64,000 nucleotides of DNA from Acanthaster planci (GCF_001949145.1 NW_019091377.1:1498168-1562167), one strand, 5' to 3'. Positions 11,195-21,252 are shown, counted from the stretch's first letter. The notes: generated from the sequence alone by a model not told the origin. Made by a program: numbers and translations.

Positions 11195-12620
11195 ATTTTT
11201 TTTTCTTTTATTCGATTACAAAGGGTAAGCCTTGCATTTTAATTTAAATTTTGTCAAAACAGGACTTTTTAAAAAAGGCTCAGAAATTTATTTCAAGATG
11301 ATTTCAACTCTTCTGATAATTCCAGATAATTTCGTATGCAAGTCAGACCAATTTAAAATTTTCACCCACAATTAAAAAAACTAAACAAGGTTGGCCTTGC
11401 CTTTTAATTTGAAATTTCGTCGAAACTTGAATTTTTTCTAAAAGACCTGAGAAATTTATTCCATGATTAAGTTCAAATTTTCTGACACTTCCGAGTAAAT
11501 TTGCAATTTAGACCATATTCCAATTTTCACCAAATTGATAAAACTACTAAACCAAATTTGTTAAAAATGGGCCGTTTCTAAAAGACCTCAGAAATGTACT
11601 TGCAATGGACATGAATTCCAGGTTTTCTGACACTTTGATGTATTTACAACCATTTTCAAATTTTCACCTAAAATTGCAATTACAAGGGGTTAACCTTGTG
11701 TGAGGGTAGCCGTCGGGATTCTATAAGGGGATGGATTTGTGCCTGGCGGGTAGATGCCTCCATCCAGGGCGCTGAAAAAAGGGACACACAGGTTGGGGGG
11801 GGGCGGAGGAGAGCAAAAGGGTGAGGATTTACACTGCCAAGGAAAATGCACTGAATGCCAGCACTCTGCCGATTTACTGTCTGGGGTCCGGAACCCGGCC
11901 TGTAAAAACAAAACAGGCTCTGGTCGTGCAGCCCACGTGGTCCAAGATGGACACGTATAACACATAGAATACATGCCTAGTAAACAATTCAACTTAGTGA
12001 TTAGGGCTGGAATCTACAACTGCAGGAATTCTGGACAGCAAAATTGGAAAAATAACAACTTCATTTTAATATAAAACCTCATATAATTTATTTTATCGCT
12101 TTAAAATTTCATACCATCACAAACTACACATACAAAATTAAAATAAGTTAGAGTTCGTTTGTTAAGTGTGACCGCCATACAGCGATCAACTAGTAGTATA
12201 AGTGAGTAAAATGTGCACATTTTTGTAAACGGCGATAATCGGCAAAATCAAAGCAAATATATATGAGAAAAATCTTCAAATGGATAATTACAAAAACAGT
12301 GTATCCTTAGTTTCGTCATTTGGGACCTCCCTTACTCTTATATTGCTTCATGACAATTTGATGAACTTATGACCATTTCAATATTTCACCAAAAACTGAC
12401 GACAACCTCATGGGATTTTTGTTAGCCTTGCAATTAAATTAAAATTTGACAAAAGTGGACTTCTAAAAGAGCTCAGAAATATACGTCGATAAAATTCGTG
12501 CTTTCTCACACTTCACTTTTAGTTAAAATTTTCACCAAAAAATTTAAAACTAACTTGAAATACTTGCTGTTTAACTAAAATTTCGTGAAAAATGGACTTT
12601 TTCCAAGAGATTTTGAATTG
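11195..12620 (-). repeat. Diverged satellite units in the opposite orientation (B), interrupted by other sequence
   Basis: The units carry GCCTTGC(A)NTTTAATT, AAA.TTTTGTC.AAA, CTAAAAGA.CTCAGAAAT and TTTTCTGACACTTC in order, seen at about 11195-11700 and 12355-12620. Read on the - strand they resemble the A units: both contain AGGGGTTAGCCTTGCAA and then an (A)AATTT..G.CCAAAA..GACTTTT block. The 11,700-12,350 stretch between them is unrelated. Confidence 0.65.
11700..12355. other. Unidentified segment splitting the B satellite units
   Basis: It begins right after CAAGGGGTTAACCTTG. The first 280 bases are clearly richer in G and C than the flanks, with a run of G at 11794-11802, and then it becomes AT-rich. 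I recognise no gene; it could be an insertion. Confidence 0.35.
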
Positions 12621-12831
12621 ATTGTGTAAGAAAAGGGGGACTAGAGGGGCATAATGCACAGACGCTTCCCACCAAACAATTTCTTCATCCAACACCACTT
12701 CTACCATCACACAGCATTGCAAACAGAAGTGTTATCCCACATCTTATTCATTTGCCCCTGAATATTTTAGACACTGTACATTTTTGGGGGGAAGGGGCAA
12801 CATGTCTCTTTCACTCCTGCAACTGCTTCTG

Positions 12832-13546
12832 TTATTTCCTGTCCTTTTTGCTGCCACTGTCCTTCCTGACAGAGGAGTCCTTAGAGTGTCTTTCACTATG
12901 ACTACTGTCTCTTCTGTCATCCCCTCTGTCATTCCTTCTGTCTTTCTCGTTTTTGATTTGCGATGTGTCCCTGTCTTTGGAGTCATGATCTTCCGAAGAG
13001 CTCTTATGCAATTGTTTGTCATGGACGTGTTTTGACAAATGACGATCATAGGAATCCCTATTACGATCCTGTCTAGCGGATTTGAATCCAGTGCGTCTGT
13101 CATTGTTAGAACTATCGTATTACTGCTGCCCATGACGGTTTTAGCTTCTCCCAGATCTTGAGATGTCCCCTTTCTTTCTTGATGCTGCGACCAAGTCCTC
13201 TGTGCCTATCGCTGTGAGGCAGCTTGTAGTCATCGCACATCTCGCGTCCTCTCTCATCTTCACTGCTTGAATCCCTCCTGTTTCCTCTACGTTCACCTCT
13301 GTCTCCCCTGCCACTCTGGCATCTCCATCTGGACTTCTTCCCCCGATGATGCCCATCACCTGAGCTCTCCTTGCCGCTGCTGGTGGTATCGTTCTTGCTC
13401 TCCCTTGGCCTCTTGAGCTTTTTCTTCTCCCTGTGGTGCTTCTCCGGTTCATTCTCCAATGAGCTGCTGTTGCTGCGCCGTCGCCTCTTGCGTTCTTCTT
13501 CTTACACACGAACCCAGAATATTTCTTCTCCATGCCATTCAGCTTC
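12832..13546 (-). pseudogene. CIR1: CIR1-like last exon, RS/RD-rich tail, frame-broken
   Basis: Acceptor attgactag. It encodes KKLNGMEKKYSG in the entry frame, then EERKRRRRSNSSS...EKHHREKKKLKRPRE in a second frame, then RSNR-type sequence and DRNRDSYDRHLSKHVHDKQ back in the first frame, with stop TAA at 12832-12834. The two shifts compensate each other. Confidence 0.6.
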
Positions 13547-13847
13547 CTAGTCAATACAGCACTAAAAACAGGGTCACTTTCCACGGAGGAATTTTCTCAT
13601 CGACGGCTAGGTGCCATATTTTACATAACAGAATTTATTTTCAAATCCAGTCAAAAGCAATCACAGATTTTTTATTTTTGCTTTGCAAACTGATTCAATT
13701 ATCACTACCCAGAAAACAGCACTGACACAGCCTGTGAACAAGCACAGGTGTGGCACCTGTATTGCTCATGTGTAACCATTTCACACATCAGTCTGTCCTG
13801 GGTAGCGAGTCATGCGAATGAAGAGACAGCTCTCCAAAGTTGCTCAC

Positions 13848-13946
13848 TTGAGGAGTTTCTTCTTTTGTTTCTTGGTCAACAAATTCAAGAAGGCTTCCGG
13901 GCTCAGGCCAACGGCTGTCATCAGAATCATCACCACCAATTAAATC
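13848..13946 (-). pseudogene. CIR1: CIR1-like exon with Lys-rich motif, frame-broken
   Basis: Acceptor tttttctaattag, donor gtgagc. The first third reads DLIGGDDSDD in one frame, and the rest reads LSPEAFLNLLTKKQKKKLL in another. Confidence 0.62.
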
Positions 13947-14245
13947 CTAATTAGAAAAAAAATAATCCAATAGTAAAAGAGCTTAAAATGTGTTACAAAA
14001 ACGTGGTAAATGAAAGGTGAATTGAAAGCCTTGTGTGTTTTAGTTTCAGATAAGGTGTCTGAATCACTTGGCTGCGGCTTGAAGTACACACAACTCTATG
14101 GGAATTGGCTGTAGCCACTTCCATAGAGTGGTGCATAATTTCAGCCCATAGCCAAGTAAACTTGGACACGGATTGACACACAAATCAAAGCCACTGCCTT
14201 GATTTGTATTTTTTGCCAGCTTTGACAACAAACTGGGCTGCGTAC

Positions 14246-14315
14246 CTCTTGGTCCGTTGGGATGTGCCCCGTCTGGTTGCATCTCACACACTGTATGTTC
14301 TGCACTACCAGATGC
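14246..14315 (-). pseudogene. CIR1: CIR1-like zinc-knuckle exon
   Basis: The - strand acceptor ends ...ccaag (weak) and the donor gtacgc is at 14245-14240. It encodes C-x2-C-x4-H and ends ...TDQE, so the fourth ligand (Cys in CIR1) would come from the next exon, which I cannot find. Confidence 0.6.
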
Positions 14316-14879
14316 CTTGGTGTTACCATGGTAATCACAGACCTCATCAGTCAGTAAAATTTATCTGGCCTCTGGGGGGCTTTACCAAACAAGGGATAAC
14401 TCAAAGTCAACAGTCTTCTTCCATCTTTGTTAGTTAAAAACCTTTATGACCTGTCAGAATGAAAAAGCAAAAAGAAACTATTCAAGTGAAAAGCATTTCA
14501 ATTTAGCACATGTTCTTGTGTCAACTCGACTATGGTTCCACGTAAGATTTTTGAAAGTGTAGGCACTACATTTTGAAAATCAATCAATATCTTCAGGGCT
14601 TTTTTCTGTCGACTGAAATTTTTGAACTTTTGAATAAGTTTCGTTTTTTTTCTGTTAGCAGTCTGATGCAACAAGGCAATAGTAAAGAATTTTCACTCCT
14701 CGGGGGGCAGGTATGGAGGTCAAAAGGCTATTCTTTGTATGCTCTTGAAAATGAAAGAAAAACATCACTGGCAGAAAAGATAAATGAAAGAATAAACAAA
14801 GTTGTTTATGAAAGTACTTTGTTGAGTACAGTTGTATGCTCACCTTTGACGCCCAGTAAGGTGATTATCTTGGTAAGGT

Positions 14880-15310
14880 TAGTAAAAACCCAGGTCCCAG
14901 GATACCGCACGCTTTCGGCAATTAGCGGGCCCATCGCTGGACAGACTGGTGTTACCCTGCGGCCGCAGGGGCACCATCTGCCACTGTGGGGTCTGCCCTC
15001 CTGAAGGAGAGTGCCCTTGCCTACTCACGCGTGCCCCCTCACCCCTGGGACGGTGAGAGGACGTACCAGCGTCTTGCTAACCATCAATGATAACGGGGCC
15101 ATGCTCCTATGGAAGAGGTCCGAAGCCCTCGACACGAGGAACACAACTACCTGCATCTTTTCCGGCGAGCAGAAACGTTGGTAGGGCTAGACTCACGAAC
15201 TGCCTAGCCCCTTCCGCACATCTCGCATTGAAAACCCCAGGACTCCAACTGGAGTGAGTTCCAATTTCAAATCGATCTCCGCACCCACCTAAGCCCTAAC
15301 GACACAGGGA
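14880..15310. repeat. GC-rich block of unknown nature, possible interspersed repeat
   Basis: About 430 bases of markedly GC- and CpG-richer sequence inside AT-rich DNA, with a NotI-type GCGGCCGC at 14960-14967. It resembles neither 5S, tRNA nor U snRNA as I remember them. No long ORF. Confidence 0.35.
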
Positions 15311-15845
15311 TATAGGAGATCCCATAGTCTCTGCACATCTCAGAGGGATATAACAGATCCAACTGAGCCTGAAGGAAAAAAACCTATAGTGAAAGTTTCA
15401 GCTTCACTACAAAGAAAATGTCCTTGAAGGAAGTTACCTATGCCCTAAAGATGATCTTTAGCTGGTGGAGTCTTGCAGCTGGGACGGATCCAGGGGCAAG
15501 TTCCCTAATCTTGCTCTACACAATTTTTCCTGAGTGGACCATTAATTTGAGTTAATTTATTTTCATAGGCCCCAATAAGATATTTGATGCTGTTGCCATG
15601 ACAATCGTCGTATACATTCCCTCAAAGAGAAAACTATGGCTTCAGATAATTTTAAAATGCAAGCTCCCCAAGGAGCTGAGTTATAGTTGGCCCCCTTTCA
15701 TTGCCACCAAAGATCCGCCCCCAGATGGACATAGGGATATAGCAGATCCCATCATCCTTGCTGGTCTTGCTTGGGGGATGTAGGGATATAGAAGATCCCA
15801 TCACCCATCTTGAGGACATCTGGATATAGATGATCCCATAGTCCT
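15305..15845. repeat. Five scattered copies of a GGGATATAGNNGATCCCAT-like word
   Basis: Copies lie near 15309, 15348, 15734, 15782 and 15831. Each has GGGAT or GGAT, then ATAG/ATAA, then (A)GATCC(CAT), so it can pair GGGAT with ATCCC. They are not in simple tandem. Confidence 0.7.
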
Positions 15846-16294
15846 TATAGAATGACACTCAGTGCAGGAAATGCCCAATTTGAGCCGATGACCTATGAGA
15901 GACCACCACCCTGCACAACCACAACACATAGCCCACCACCACACAATCACAGCATGCAGCTGAACCACTCTGGGAAAACACTGAACTGACTTGAATTAAT
16001 GCATTTCACTGCTAACAAGGAACCTTGGACAACATCAGAAAAACCAATTTCAAAATTCCACACAGTGTTTTCAAAATCGATTTTCATGAACCAATTACAT
16101 GTAGTCAACCATTTTTCTCCAATTTTTTTCCTCTTGAGCAAAGGTGTCAGGGTAGCAACCAAATTCCCGATATTACTCAAAAAATGCTTTCAAGAAAATT
16201 TCCCTGGATGGTCCAGAAGCAAACCTGAACAAAAACATTTCAAGTTTGCTTGGATATAAAAATGGAGGGTTACTTTACCAGGCCTAGTTACTAT

Positions 16295-16560
16295 GATCCG
16301 GGGTTCTTGTGCATGTTCACACCTGTAAGAAATGGTTACTTCACCTTATGAACATGCAAGTCGTGATTTCCCCGGCCTCTACTTGGGATAACCCATGTCC
16401 TGTTGTACTGTTTCAACCAACAATCCCCTTGTCCAAATTGGATGAATCCTGCGATCCGGGGGGGGGGGGTCTTGGGCATGTTCACGCCTGTAAGAAATGG
16501 TTACCTTACCTTAGTGAACATGCAATCTTGTCCCCCGGCCTCTACTTGGATGGTCACACC
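16295..16560. repeat. Tandem duplication, two units about 158 bp apart
   Basis: GATCCGGGG at 16295 and 16453 starts two copies. Both continue with GCATGTTCAC.CCTGTAAGAAATGGTTAC, a GAACATGCAA word and CCCCGGCCTCTACTTGG. The second has a longer G run. Confidence 0.85.
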
Positions 16561-16639
16561 TTCTGAAACAAAATCAAGCAAAAATAATTTTACAAATGAG
16601 ACATTTGTATTGTGCATGATGGTTGAATTGGTTTGAAAA

Positions 16640-16990
16640 AATGTTTTGGGTAATAACTTACCTTGTACCGAACTGTCTTTTCTTCACTGTTTCAGCTCAA
16701 TTGTCATAGTAGACTGTGGTTCCTATAGAAATGGAAAGAATCCTTTTACTTCATCAGACATAGATGAGGAAGAAACTTACCCACTTAGAAAATCCAGAAT
16801 GTATTTAAAAACCAAGGTTTTTGATAACCTACCTTACCAAACTGTCTTCTTCGTCATCTCAACTTTTTCAGCTCACTCGCCACAGAAGATTGTGGTTTCT
16901 ATAGAAAAAAAACAAATATTTTTTTACTTTATGTGACATTAACTGAAAAGTAATAAACTTATTCACTTTGGAAATCAGGGAAAGTATGTG
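16640..16990. repeat. Second local duplication, units about 175 bp apart
   Basis: TTTCAGCTCA, then GA.TGTGGTT.CTATAGAAA recur (CTATAGAA at 16723 and 16899), each preceded by ACCTTaccnAACTGTCTT. The copies are more diverged than the 16295 pair. Confidence 0.65.
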
Positions 16991-17552
16991 TAAAACACTA
17001 TCTCAATAGTAGGACCACATTGTTTGATACTGCAAGCATAGGTCACATTTTGAGTGCTGAAACACATGTCCGTGTCAACAAGGAACAACACCGTACAGCT
17101 AGATATCTAGGTACAGAATTGTAGAAATCTTTTTCTATCAATTTTTATCAGGTTCTAGTAACATCTTTGGGGGGTTAAAATATTTAGCACCAAAAATTGA
17201 ACTGAAAGGCTGTTCTTTCTTACATACACACACTGTGTGAATAGAAACTAGGTTGCAAAACAGTCTGATAAAAAACCACGTCTTTGGATGTTTTTAAATT
17301 TCATTTCGTGCATGAAATACGATACAAATATTGACCACTTCACCTTGGGAAATGACACCAGATCACCTTTAAGAGGATAATTATCACTGCGCCACATGAC
17401 AAACCAGTCAATAATTGTTCTAAAACACCTCCACCACAGATTCTGATCGAATTTAAGCGGTGACTAAATTTAAAAGAGAAATTAATTGAAAATTTACCAG
17501 CACTAGTCCAAACTTCCCCTTCATGAAATGAGTTAGCTTACAAGTAGCTCTG

Positions 17553-17579
17553 AAGAGTGTGCAAAAGTTGCACACTCTT
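17553..17579. repeat. Perfect 12-bp stem hairpin with a 3-base loop
   Basis: AAGAGTGTGCAA, loop AAG, then TTGCACACTCTT. No T run or other terminator or microRNA-like context is obvious. Confidence 0.8.
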
Positions 17580-17767
17580 GGTCATGGTTTAGTTCTTTGG
17601 TTGCTGCAGGCATAAGCATTTCTATCAAGTATGGTTCTTTTGGACTGTAAGGCAAGACGGCAATGGCGAATGTCATATGTGACTCGCTCTACAGGCCACT
17701 TAAAACACAGAATCCGAGGGTGAAGTGCTATGAAATGAACATTATTTGTAAAATCAGTAATACTCAC

Positions 17768-18165
17768 CTGGATATTCCTTGAGGCTGAGAGAAAGTAGCT
17801 TCTACAGGATCGATTCCAGACATTCAGTCATTTTTTTCTCCCATACACCACTAAGAATTCTTGAGGTCTCTTCCTCACAACTGTCCTTTCATTTTCTCCA
17901 AGAGATCTAGTCTCTTTTCCAACACTGCAGCTTCTATCATGTCCATGAAGTCCTCCTTTTTTAAATTCTCAAAGTCAAGATTCAGAGTCCGCTGCTGCAG
18001 AGGTCAATGTTGATTTCCCCTCTTTGCTGAAGACTGTCCAAGGAGCCTGCACAGTTCTCATTATATTGGGGGCCAAAGTTGGACTTCAAAGAACCCTGAC
18101 CATGGAACTTGCCAAAGTTGGAGGCATTTTCAGGGATTTTTTAAATAACCTTTGCAATTTTTTAA
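17768..18165 (-). pseudogene. Decayed coding-like sequence, family unknown
   Basis: The - strand reads NASNFGKFHGQGS...GPQYNENCAGSLDSLQQ to a stop, then in another frame QRTLNLDFENLKKEDFMDMI and EAAVLEKRLDLLEKMKGQL to a stop, then MSGIDPVEATFSQPQGIS before a good donor gtgagta at 17767-17761. The amphipathic Leu/Lys/Glu pattern is protein-like but the frame breaks twice. I do not recognise it. Confidence 0.35.
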
Positions 18166-18169
18166 ATTT

Positions 18170-18750
18170 CAAACGAGCTCAGGAAATGCCACATTGATTC
18201 TTTTAAGACAAAAGAGCACATCATGTGCAATGAAGCACATAAGCAGAAAGAAAATTTTCAGTCTTTTCAGCATTTAAACAGATCACATTCCTCACTCTAA
18301 TCAGGAAAGTGGTAATTGGTCAAGTTATGGTTTATGGCTACAGGTTATTTGTTAATGGAGGTTATAAAGGTTTGTGGTAGAACCATGCAGGCTGTTGATT
18401 ATGTGTGGTTATGAAAAGAACCCAGTTAAGGGTTGAGGTTAATGGTTAGTGGTTAAAGGTGGTCGTTATTTATTACTGCATGGCTGGGATGGGGGTTAGT
18501 CAAGGTTCGCATGCATTGTTTTAATGGCTATGAGGAAATGATCTAAATATACTGCTTACGAGCTTGGTATATAGTAATGCTAGATTGATGCACAGTGACT
18601 AGTGAAGCTAGTAATGCACAAATAGCTTGTGTTTCAGAACAGCTCTATGTGACTTTTAAAAGACATGTTGATGATATCACTTTTTAAGTGGCTAATAATC
18701 TGCTGCAAGGGCCAATTAGTGATATCCATACATGGAAATCTCACCCCAAC
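18170..18750. other. Low-complexity GGTTA/GGTTT-rich sequence, no gene seen
   Basis: 18300-18510 is dominated by irregular GGTTA, GGTTT and TGGTTA words. No coding signal. Confidence 0.5.
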
Positions 18751-18753
18751 CTA

Positions 18754-19643
18754 GCCCAGGTTGGACGACGTCTACATTGCATTGCGAATGACGTCCAGAG
18801 GGTATGAAAGTTCAGACACTGTGCGAAATTTTTTTCAACACTTTTTCTCACATTTTTACCCGACGAAGACAGCTAAAAATGTCGTTAACAAGTGCCTTGT
18901 ATCCTGACTTCCATAAATGCTGTGTTGAAATTACTAAATACGCCTGCGAACAACGTATTTTGGAGAAAATTCTGCGAAACTCCACGCTTTCCGTCGCGAT
19001 TCGTAAATTAACGACCTATGTTCGTGCGTGCGGTAGTATGCATTTGCGCGTGCGCGAAATGGGCTCCAAGCTCAGCCCACATTCTGTCAGTTATGCATGT
19101 TGTCTAGAGGTCTAGGTCTTCGCTCCATTACAAATACGTGGAGACGCGTAGGCAATAGACCTAGGCGTACCTTCGCAAGCCCGTTCGGACACGGCCTCAT
19201 CTGCGACTCATCATACCCGCAGCTACTCCGCGCATGCGTAACGGGCACCCATTATCATGCATTTCTCGCATGCGCGAGAGTAGGCCTACCCGTGCTAGAC
19301 CACGTAGCTGTATGGCTAGATAAACGTGTAGGCCTACTGTACATTATGTCAAGTACATGTATGTAGGTCGCGAATCGCGACGGAAAGTGTGGAGTTTCGC
19401 AGAATTTCCTCCAAAATACGTTGTTCACGGATGTATTTAATATATATGTATTTAATGTATGTATAATTTCAACGCAGCATTTATGGAATTCAGGATACAA
19501 GGCACTTGTGAACGACATTTTGAGCTGTCTTTGTCTGGTAAAAATGTGAGAAAAAATGTGTTGAAAAAAATTTCGCATAGTTTAAGGACTTTCATACCCT
19601 GGACGTAAGTCGAAATGTAATGTAGACATCGTCCAACCTGGGC
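18754..19643. mobile_element. Non-autonomous DNA transposon or foldback element with long inverted repeats
   Basis: The left arm 18754-19020 and right arm 19362-19643 are inverted copies of each other over about 270 bases, both starting from the outside GCCCAGGTTGGACGA. Both outer ends are flanked by TA (18752-18753 and 19644-19645), consistent with a TA target duplication as in Tc1/mariner-type elements. The 340-base core is CpG-rich and lacks a transposase ORF. Confidence 0.8.
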
Positions 19644-19645
19644 TA

Positions 19646-20626
19646 ACCCCTACCAAACCTTGCCTATGGTACGAAGTGAACGAATCACAGTCGAAATTTA
19701 ATTTTGTGCAAAACAAAATTGGTGTTTCGAACCATAATTATTTCAGTTTACTCTTTACAACAGTCATACTATGCTACTTCCACCTACAAGGTTCAAAACT
19801 GCTCCATCATTCCACTCAAAACCAGGAGACTTACTTTGAATGTCGAGATGGCGTTGCCCGCGAATTTATGAATACGCGCCACCCCACGTGTAGATTTCAT
19901 TGTAATGCAGTGACATTGGTTCCCGTTCCTGTATTCACTCGTATTTTGAATTCATTGCGGCGGAAACCAGTCATTGCGCAGTTGAAATTCGATGGAGTGG
20001 GTAACCATTTTGCAGGATAAAAGTTGAAATAGGCCAGTACTTTTATTTATTTATTTATTTTTAATTTGTTGGATTATAACCCACAGCACCGAATAATAAA
20101 ATTTTACAAAAAAAGAAATAAAATAAAACGGAAATCTGAATTTTACACACGTAAGATTTACATCTGGGTTATGAACAGCGCCCCCTGAGTGTAGTTACCG
20201 GTGTTATCGCAGAAAGGAAAGTATCTTTCACTACGTGTATAAAAGGTGCAAGCTCTGGCCAGTTCAACCTAGGCACCGTACTTGATACGTCCTCGAAGTT
20301 TCCTGGAAAACAGTTTACGACTGATTTTTAAGGGTTATTTTATTTCATCCCACCTCCAACCCTGGCAATATTTGTGCATGTTTGTCAATTTAAAAATGGC
20401 TCGCATAATGACCGAGAGGAAAATTGATATGTGTGCAGTCGACAATAAAGATGCATGGTACGGTATACATAATCCTCCAATTTCTGAAAAGTTAGTGAAT
20501 TGTTTTTTAATCATTCAAAAGTTTTTGATATCGAAAACAAGAACTTGGCATTTTCAGGTTATATGTCTGTTTTTAATACAGCCAGTATAGGGGACTACTC
20601 GAGGTGTAAGAAACTCTATGACGGCG
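19646..20626. other. Unassigned sequence up to the assembly gap
   Basis: It has a TTTATTTATTTATTTATTT tract at 20041-20060 and a TATAAAAG at 20238-20245. Short ORFs on + have no recognised domain. Confidence 0.4.
20238..20245 (+). promoter_or_regulatory. TATA-box-like TATAAAAG
   Basis: TATAAAAG in CACTACGTGTATAAAAGG context, about 45 bases before an ATG at 20282. No recognisable gene follows before the gap, so promoter function is only a possibility. Confidence 0.25.
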
Positions 20627-21115
20627 NNNNNNNNNNNNNNNNNNNNNNNNNNNNNNNNNNNNNNNNNNNNNNNNNNNNNNNNNNNNNNNNNNNNNNNNNN
20701 NNNNNNNNNNNNNNNNNNNNNNNNNNNNNNNNNNNNNNNNNNNNNNNNNNNNNNNNNNNNNNNNNNNNNNNNNNNNNNNNNNNNNNNNNNNNNNNNNNNN
20801 NNNNNNNNNNNNNNNNNNNNNNNNNNNNNNNNNNNNNNNNNNNNNNNNNNNNNNNNNNNNNNNNNNNNNNNNNNNNNNNNNNNNNNNNNNNNNNNNNNNN
20901 NNNNNNNNNNNNNNNNNNNNNNNNNNNNNNNNNNNNNNNNNNNNNNNNNNNNNNNNNNNNNNNNNNNNNNNNNNNNNNNNNNNNNNNNNNNNNNNNNNNN
21001 NNNNNNNNNNNNNNNNNNNNNNNNNNNNNNNNNNNNNNNNNNNNNNNNNNNNNNNNNNNNNNNNNNNNNNNNNNNNNNNNNNNNNNNNNNNNNNNNNNNN
21101 NNNNNNNNNNNNNNN
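20627..21115. other. Assembly gap (489 N)
   Basis: A run of N. It ends exactly at a GTTT microsatellite, which probably caused the assembly break. Confidence 1.
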
Positions 21116-21252
21116 GTTTGTTTGTTGGGGTGTTGGGGTGTTTGTTTGTTTGTTGGGGTGTTGGGGTGTTTGTTTGTTTGTTTGTTTGTTTGTTTGTTTG
21201 TTTGTTTGTTGGTTTGTTTGTTTGTTTGTTTGTTTGTTTGTTTGTTTGTTTG
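21116..21252 (+). repeat. (GTTT)n microsatellite with GGGGTGTTGGGGTG interruptions
   Basis: Tetranucleotide GTTT repeated for about 137 bases, with two GTTGGGGTGTTGGGGTG variants near the gap. The true length is unknown because of the gap. Confidence 0.97.

Larger units (their letters stand above)
12832..14315 (-). pseudogene. CIR1: CIR1-like gene, 3' part, disrupted (corepressor interacting with RBPJ)
   Basis: CIR1 is a nuclear corepressor and splicing-linked protein with a zinc knuckle, a Lys-rich segment and an RS-like tail. Seen on the - strand: a segment 14315-14246 with VQNIQCVRCNQTGHIPTDQE, like the CIR1 knuckle RNVRCIKCHKWGHVNTDRE, ending in a gtacgc donor; a segment 13946-13848 after a good polypyrimidine acceptor, giving PEAFLNLLTKKQKKKLL before a gtgagc donor; and a segment from 13546 giving KKLNGMEKK, then a tail rich in Arg, Ser, Asp and Lys to 12832. 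Joined across the intron, KQKKKLLKKLNGMEKK matches CIR1 KQKQKLLRKLDRLEKK. The frame breaks inside the second segment, again near 13490, and shifts back near 13140 with two TAA codons. N-terminal exons and the exon after the knuckle were not found. Retained introns mean it is not a processed copy. Base-call errors could explain some breaks. Confidence 0.62.
14316..16290. other. Repeat-rich stretch without a supported gene
   Basis: It holds a GC-rich unknown block (about 14880-15310) and five interspersed GGATATAG-type hairpin words (15305-15845). No CIR1 N-terminal exons were found here. The remaining sequence is AT-rich with only short ORFs. Confidence 0.5.

Noticed and set aside
12832-13546. 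Processed (retrotransposed) pseudogene
   Set aside because: The match to CIR1 continues across an intron with good splice sites (13847-13547), so this is not an intron-less copy.
13141-13584. A single 147-codon protein on the - strand
   Set aside because: Its second half is the wrong frame of the RS-rich CIR1-like tail. Only the first part (KLNGMEKK) is meaningful.
14880-15310. rRNA or snRNA gene
   Set aside because: The GC-rich block does not match 5S, 18S/28S cores or U snRNA signatures I can recall.
15305-15845. CRISPR array
   Set aside because: The words are irregularly spaced, the DNA is animal nuclear, and there are no uniform spacers.
16646-16936. + strand 96-codon frame with SPQKIVVSIEKK
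   Set aside because: It spans a local duplication, and the other copy is not open in the same frame.
18804-19578. Two similar ORFs on opposite strands as a gene pair
   Set aside because: They are the two arms of the inverted-repeat element, so the similarity is explained by the repeat.
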